The notes beneath the pieces are model-generated. The model saw only the letters and a list, made by a program, of their open reading frames with translations. It did no database searches and was not told where the DNA came from. Of a DNA stretch of 64,000 nt, positions 59,743-64,000 are shown in pieces; the stretch's first letter is position 1; each line of letters opens with the position of its first letter. The position numbers and the translations under genes are program-made. This DNA comes from Rubrobacter indicoceani. GTDB lineage: Bacteria; Actinomycetota; Rubrobacteria; Rubrobacterales; Rubrobacteraceae. Location: NCBI RefSeq assembly GCF_003568865.1, contig NZ_CP031115.1, positions 1,178,001 through 1,242,000 of the forward strand, read 5' to 3'.

Positions 59743-61194
59743 CTAACCCCGCCGCCAGAACGCCGGTGTGAGCAGGATCAGGACCGACAGCAGCTCCAGC
59801 CTGCCGAGCAGCATGAAAAAGGTCAAAGACAGCTTGGCGGTGGACGGGAGCCCGTCGTAGAAGGTCGGGTCGCCGACGGGGCCGAGGGCGGTCCCTGTTA
59901 TGTTGAGGCAGGCAAAGACCGAGCCGAAGGCGGAGCCGAGCGGAACCTGATGCGCGGCGATGATGAGCGTCCCGATGACAAGGGTCGTTACGTATATGAA
60001 AACAAAGCCGAGAACGGTCTGCCGGAGCCTCTCGGGGATGGTGCGGTCGCCGAGCCGGAGCGTCGTCACGGCGCGGGGATGGAGCAGGCGCACCGAGTCC
60101 TGCGCGGCGTTCTTCACCAGCACGACCGCCCGCACGACCTTGATGCCGCCGCTTGTCGAGCCGGCGCAGCCCCCGATCAGCATGAGCAGCATCAGCAGGC
60201 CGGTGGAGAGCGGGTCCCAGGCGTTCCAGTCAGCCGTCTGAAAGGCGGTCCCGGTCGAGAGGCTCGCGCTCTGAAAAGACGCCTCACGAAACGCCGTAGA
60301 AAGCGAACCCCGGTAGCCGGAGAGGTATAGCGAGGTGGTTATGACGACCGTAGCCGTTGCGATGATCCCGAGATAAGCCAGCAGTTCCGGGCTCCGAAAA
60401 GCCCGCCCGAGCCGCCCCTGCACCGCAAGGAAATACAGGCCGAAGTTGGCGCCGGAGAGGATCATACCGACGATGATAACGACCTCGACGGCCCACGAAT
60501 CGAAGGCGGCGATGGAGTCGGAGCGGGTCGAGTATCCCCCGGTGGAGACGGTGGTGAGGGCGTGGTTCACCGCGTCGAAAGGGGCCATGCCGGAGACAAG
60601 GAGCATGAAGATCCCCCCGATGGTGAGGCCGAAGTAGATGGTCGTCAGGACCTTGGCGGTGTCCTGGATGCGCGGGGTGAGGCGTTCCTGAGTCGGGTTC
60701 GGCATCTCGGCGGCGTAGAGCTGGGTCGCCCCGAAACCGACAAGCGGCGCTATGGCCACGAAGAGAACGATTATCCCGATCCCCCCGGCCCACTGCGTCA
60801 TGCTGCGCCAGAGCAGGAGGGAAGGCGCTACCTCTTCTGGGACCTCGATCGTAGAAGCCCCCGTCGTCGTAAAACCGGCCATCGAATCAAAGAAGGCGTT
60901 GACCGGGCCGAGCGTACCGGAGATCACGAACGGAGCCGCTCCGACAAGGGTTACAAGAATCCAGCCGGAGAACACGATAAGGAAAACGTCCCTGATGGAG
61001 ATGTAGCCGCGCTCCTCACGGCGGGTCAGAAAAAAGACCGCCCCGCCGCCCGCGACGGCTGCAAGCGTCGGGAAAAGAAAGGCAAAGACCATGTCCCGCT
61101 CGGTGACGAGCGAGAAAACGGCCGGGACCATCATTACCCCGCCGACCGCCGCGACCACGAGGCCGAGGGCGTTCGCTATAACCCTAGGGTGCAA
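59743..61194 (-). CDS. trkH: Potassium uptake protein TrkH-family
   Basis: The 483-residue membrane protein has four K-channel-like repeats with filters recognisable around FTTTGAST, TVSTGGYSTRSDS, STGTAF and NITGTAL, and the TrkH intramembrane features MLIGGCAGSTSGGIK. It conducts K+ with TrkA as its gating subunit. The TTG start lies inside the trkA 3' end (11-base overlap). Confidence 0.92.
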   Translation of the reverse strand: MHPRVIANALGLVVAAVGGVMMVPAVFSLVTERDMVFAFLFPTLAAVAGGGAVFFLTRREERGYISIRDVFLIVFSGWILVTLVGAAPFVISGTLGPVNAFFDSMAGFTTTGASTIEVPEEVAPSLLLWRSMTQWAGGIGIIVLFVAIAPLVGFGATQLYAAEMPNPTQERLTPRIQDTAKVLTTIYFGLTIGGIFMLLVSGMAPFDAVNHALTTVSTGGYSTRSDSIAAFDSWAVEVVIIVGMILSGANFGLYFLAVQGRLGRAFRSPELLAYLGIIATATVVITTSLYLSGYRGSLSTAFREASFQSASLSTGTAFQTADWNAWDPLSTGLLMLLMLIGGCAGSTSGGIKVVRAVVLVKNAAQDSVRLLHPRAVTTLRLGDRTIPERLRQTVLGFVFIYVTTLVIGTLIIAAHQVPLGSAFGSVFACLNITGTALGPVGDPTFYDGLPSTAKLSLTFFMLLGRLELLSVLILLTPAFWRRG

Positions 61195-62521
61195 AGAGGT
61201 TCTCTACCTCGTCCACCGCCGACTCGATGGTGAAGATCACGGCATCGTCGCCGGGGCGCAGGGAGTCGGCGCCGCGCGGTATCACCACCTCGTCGTCGCG
61301 AAGAAGCGCCCCGACTATGGCCCCCTTCGGGAAGCTCACCTCGGAGAGCGGCCTTCCGGTTACGCGACAGCCGTTCTGCGGGACCCTCAGCTCGATCATC
61401 TCGGCGTTGCTCTGGAGCAGCGCGACGTTAACGACCTCGCCGCGCCGGACAAAGCGCAAAATAGCCTCCGAGGCCAGCACGCGGGGCGAGATCGTAACAT
61501 CAACCCCCAGGGCGTCCGAGAGCGGTGCGAACTCCCCGCTTGACAGCCCCGCGATGGTACTCCGCGCCCCAAGACGCCCGGCGTACATCGCGGCGAGCAT
61601 GTTCGCCCGGTCGTCGCCCGTAACCGCAACGAAGGCGTCCGTTTTATCCACTCGTTCCTGCAGGAGAAAGTCCTCCGAGAGAGCGTCGGAGTTCAGGACC
61701 AGCCCCCGCCGAAGCTCGGAGGCCACGACGCGCGCCCGGTCCGGGTCGCGTTCTATGACCTTCACGCTCATGCGTTCTCTCTCAAGGGCCAGGGCGAGGC
61801 TCAGGCCGACGCGGCCGCCGCCGTAGATGATCACGTCCCGAACCGGAGCGGTGTCCGTCGCAACGGCCCGAACCACCCGCGAAAGGCTCTCCCGGCCGCT
61901 GACCAGCAGAACATGGTCCTGGACCTCGATCCTCGTATCCCCACCCGGCACCAGCGCCTCGCCGTTCCGCACCACCCCGACCATCAGGCTGTGCTCCGGC
62001 AGCTCTATCTCCTTGAGGGTCTTGCCGACGGCGGGGGAACTCCTGTCAAGAATAACCTCCGCCACCCCGATGCGACCGTCGGCGAAGGAGTCTATGTTCG
62101 CCGCGCCCGGAACGAGGAGCGCGTCCCGGATGTTGCGCGTCGCCATCTCCTCGGTGTGGATAACGTGGTCTATGCCGAGCATCTCCTGCCTGCCCTCATC
62201 CCTCGGGTCGTAGTAGTCTGAGTTGTGCAGCCGGGCGACCGTCTGCTTCACCCCGCGAGACTTCGCCGAGAGGCACGCAATGATGTTCACTTCGTCAGAG
62301 TTGGACGCCGCAACAAGCAAATCCGAATGGTCCACCCCGGCCTCCGAGAGCAGGCGCGGGCTTGCGCCGTTGCCGTGGATGACGAGCGCGTCGAGGTTCT
62401 CGGAGGCGTGCTCGACCCTTGCCCCGTCCGTCTCTACAAGGACGACCTGATGCCCCTCGTTGGAGAGCAGCTTCGCCGCCGTGAACCCGACTTCCCCGGC
62501 CCCGATAACGACCGTTCTCAA
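61184..62521 (-). CDS. trkA: Trk system regulatory subunit TrkA
   Basis: The 445-residue soluble protein has two RCK_N/RCK_C pairs: an N-terminal Rossmann VIGAGEVGFTAAKLL and a second IIYGGGRVGLSLALALERERM near 230, each followed by a TrkA-C domain. It binds NAD(H)/ATP and opens TrkH. No ribosome site is clear before ATG 62521, but the gap to the sucD terminator holds it. It overlaps trkH, an operon. Confidence 0.93.
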   Translation of the reverse strand: MRTVVIGAGEVGFTAAKLLSNEGHQVVLVETDGARVEHASENLDALVIHGNGASPRLLSEAGVDHSDLLVAASNSDEVNIIACLSAKSRGVKQTVARLHNSDYYDPRDEGRQEMLGIDHVIHTEEMATRNIRDALLVPGAANIDSFADGRIGVAEVILDRSSPAVGKTLKEIELPEHSLMVGVVRNGEALVPGGDTRIEVQDHVLLVSGRESLSRVVRAVATDTAPVRDVIIYGGGRVGLSLALALERERMSVKVIERDPDRARVVASELRRGLVLNSDALSEDFLLQERVDKTDAFVAVTGDDRANMLAAMYAGRLGARSTIAGLSSGEFAPLSDALGVDVTISPRVLASEAILRFVRRGEVVNVALLQSNAEMIELRVPQNGCRVTGRPLSEVSFPKGAIVGALLRDDEVVIPRGADSLRPGDDAVIFTIESAVDEVENLFAP

Positions 62522-62587
62522 AGCCCCAAAACCTCCCCGGTGGAGATCACGAAAAACATCCGCCCATGTTATACGACCCGGCGCACG

Positions 62588-62611
62588 AAAAAAGGAGGGC
62601 CGGAGCCCTCC
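62588..62611 (-). terminator. Intrinsic terminator after sucCD
   Basis: On the minus strand GGAGGGC/GCCCTCC (62611-62605 and 62600-62594) pairs over seven bases around a tetraloop and is followed by TTTTTT (62593-62588). It lies 24 bases after the sucD stop. A 10-bp palindrome CGAACGTTCG (62619-62628) sits between them. Confidence 0.85.
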
Positions 62612-62634
62612 GGTAAAACGAACGTTCGCCCTTG

Positions 62635-63507
62635 TTACCTGCCCAAAGCGTCCGCGATAAGCTGCGCAACCTCCGACGGGTTCTCGGCGGCGGCGATGCC
62701 GGCCTTCCGAAGCGCGTTCGACTTCGCCTCGGCGGTCGTGTCGCCGCCGGAGACGATCGCTCCGGCATGGCCCATCGTCTTGCCCTCGGGGGCGGTGAAG
62801 CCCGCGATGTAGGCGACCACCGGGGTCTTCATGTTCGCCTGGATGTACTCGGCGGCCTGCTGCTCGGCGTTACCGCCTATCTCGCCGATCATGGCCACCG
62901 CGTGGGTGTCCGGGTCGTTCTCGAACTTCTCCAGGATCTCGATAAAGTTCGTCCCGATGATCGGGTCCCCGCCGATGCCGACCGCCGTACTCTGCCCTAT
63001 GCCCATCTGCGTAAGCTCGTTGACGACCTGATAGGTCAGCGTCCCGCTCCGGGAAACAACGCCGACGTTCCCCTCGCTGAAGATGCTCTGCGGCATGATG
63101 GAGACGTTCGCCTTGCCCGGGCTGAGCATCCCCGGACAGTTCGGCCCGATCAGGGTCGCGTCGGATGATTTTATGTAGTTCGCCACGCGGAGCATGTCGT
63201 GGACCGGGACGCCCTCGGCGATGCAGCAGATGGTCTTCATGCCGGATTCCATGGACTCGAAGATCGCGTCGGCGGCGAACGGCGGCGGGACGAAGATGAC
63301 GCTCGCGTTCGCGCCGGTCTCCTTTACGGCCTCGCGGATGGTGTTGAAGACCGGGACGCCCCGGAAGTCCTGACCGCCCTTGCCCGGCGTAACCCCGGCC
63401 ACGACGTCCGTGCCGGAGTCGATCATGCGCCCGGTGTGGAAGCCGCCCTCCTTGCCGGTGATGCCCTGTACGAGCAGCTTCGTGTTTTCGTCTACAAGGA
63501 TCGCCAC
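62635..63507 (-). CDS. sucD: Succinate-CoA ligase alpha subunit
   Basis: SucD of the TCA cycle forms succinate and ATP/GTP from succinyl-CoA. The 290-residue protein has the CoA-binding [43 protein letters not shown] and the phosphohistidine loop [13 protein letters not shown] 63507 follows GGGAGG with an eight-base spacer; the longer open frame would overlap sucC. It begins 1 base after the sucC stop and ends at the terminator. Confidence 0.95.
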   Translation of the reverse strand: MAILVDENTKLLVQGITGKEGGFHTGRMIDSGTDVVAGVTPGKGGQDFRGVPVFNTIREAVKETGANASVIFVPPPFAADAIFESMESGMKTICCIAEGVPVHDMLRVANYIKSSDATLIGPNCPGMLSPGKANVSIMPQSIFSEGNVGVVSRSGTLTYQVVNELTQMGIGQSTAVGIGGDPIIGTNFIEILEKFENDPDTHAVAMIGEIGGNAEQQAAEYIQANMKTPVVAYIAGFTAPEGKTMGHAGAIVSGGDTTAEAKSNALRKAGIAAAENPSEVAQLIADALGR

Positions 63508-63508
63508 T

Positions 63509-64000
63509 CTAGTTTCCTCCCTTGCCCGAAAGCTCCACGGCCTTGCTCGCCGCCTCAAGCATCGTCTCTGCGGTGTGTACGTTCTGAGGGGTGTTCCGCG
63601 AGAGTATCTCTCGGCCTTCCTCGGCGTTTGTACCGTCGAGCCGCACGACTATCGGGAGCTCGATGTTCGTCTTCTCGATGGCGGAGAGAAGCCCCTTCGC
63701 CACCTCGTCGCCGCGCGTGATGCCGCCGAAGATGTTGAAGAAGACGCCCGTTACCTTTTCGTTGGAGGTGACGATGTTGAGGGCGGTTGCGATCTTCTCG
63801 GCGTCCGCCCCTCCGCCAACGTCGCAGAAGTTCGCCGGTTCGCCGCCGGCCTGAGCAACAACGTCGAGCGTAGACATAACGAGCCCCGCACCGTTGCCGA
63901 GGATGCCTACGTTCCCGTCGAGCTTGACGTACTGAAGGCCGGCCTCCTGCGCCTCCTGCTCCTGCGGGTCGGCGGACTCGACATCGTGGAGCTCCGCGAT
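63509..64000 (-). CDS. sucC: Succinate-CoA ligase beta subunit, C-terminal part (start beyond window)
   Basis: The frame is open from the right edge to the TAG at 63509-63511, giving 163 residues. [19 protein letters not shown], the [15 protein letters not shown] strand and [17 protein letters not shown] match the C-terminal ligase domain of SucC. Its N-terminal ATP-grasp domain lies outside. It pairs with SucD; the TAG lies one base before the SucD GTG. Confidence 0.95.
   Translation of the reverse strand: MAELHDVESADPQEQEAQEAGLQYVKLDGNVGILGNGAGLVMSTLDVVAQAGGEPANFCDVGGGADAEKIATALNIVTSNEKVTGVFFNIFGGITRGDEVAKGLLSAIEKTNIELPIVVRLDGTNAEEGREILSRNTPQNVHTAETMLEAASKAVELSGKGGN

Noticed and set aside
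1-64000. tRNA, rRNA, insertion sequence, prophage or defence system
   Set aside because: I saw no tRNA-like T-loop with matching acceptor stems, no rRNA sequence, no transposase or integrase motif, no flanking direct repeats and no restriction, toxin or CRISPR-associated gene. A covariance-model and profile scan would confirm.

Overview
This 64 kb window is chromosomal DNA from a GC-rich bacterium. Genes are densely packed, GTG and TTG starts are common, and many junctions overlap by four bases (ATGA, GTGA or TTGA). A polyphosphate-type glucokinase, a type II NADH dehydrogenase, group 1/2-like sigma-70, VanW/UppP cell-wall genes and several start sites that look leaderless fit Actinomycetota. 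The flavour resembles the Rubrobacter lineage, but that placement is inference from gene content; no rRNA or tRNA gene is present to settle it. I see no phage, insertion sequence, CRISPR array, toxin system or secondary-metabolite cluster. The window reads as core and lineage-specific housekeeping DNA.

Layout. 1-6 kb: histone-deacetylase-like amidohydrolase (cut by the left edge), DUF72 protein, sugar-phosphate-isomerase-like barrel, M29 aminopeptidase, HAD phosphatase-GTP cyclohydrolase I pair, polyphosphate glucokinase. 6-10 kb: an iron(III) ABC importer (binding lipoprotein, fused permease, ATPase) on the minus strand. 10-19 kb: PAS protein, CoA-pyrophosphatase-type Nudix, DUF2339 membrane protein, MIP18/SufT-like factor, AlkA-like glycosylase, LHPP-like HAD, YjbQ, two CDP-alcohol phosphatidyltransferases (one PgsA) around a membrane-anchored NDH-2. 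19-31 kb: RecQ, DJ-1/PfpI, a 651-residue coiled-coil protein, two Fur-family regulators, SppA, an MFS and an MMPL transporter. 31-41 kb: MBL hydrolase, PAP2, sigma factor, IsdG/MhuD-like heme oxygenase, Crp/Fnr regulator, UppP, PheA, an HTH-cold-shock fusion, DUF2723 protein. 41-50 kb: phosphoglycerate-mutase-like phosphatase, glutaredoxin, VanW, flavin reductase/RidA, MobA/YdcF/EamA. 50-64 kb: GH15, nitrilase, LctP permease with a divergent XRE-cupin regulator, nicotinate phosphoribosyltransferase, gamma-glutamyltransferase/arginase, TrkH/TrkA, SucD and the 3' part of SucC.

How genes work together. Clear functional groups are iron acquisition (fbp-like operon, possible heme oxygenase, two Fur proteins), envelope lipid and wall building (PgsA, UppP, VanW, DUF2723), potassium homeostasis (TrkA-TrkH) and amide-nitrogen turnover (gamma-glutamyltransferase, arginase, nitrilase).

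The most interesting structure is regulatory. At least eight genes have a -10-like hexamer ending only 6-8 bases before the start codon and no evident Shine-Dalgarno sequence. In the 20-base lctP/XRE divergent gap, two such hexamers overlap by four bases. Several perfect palindromes sit in promoter regions, including an inverted pair of DnaA-box-like sequences near 13.2 kb.
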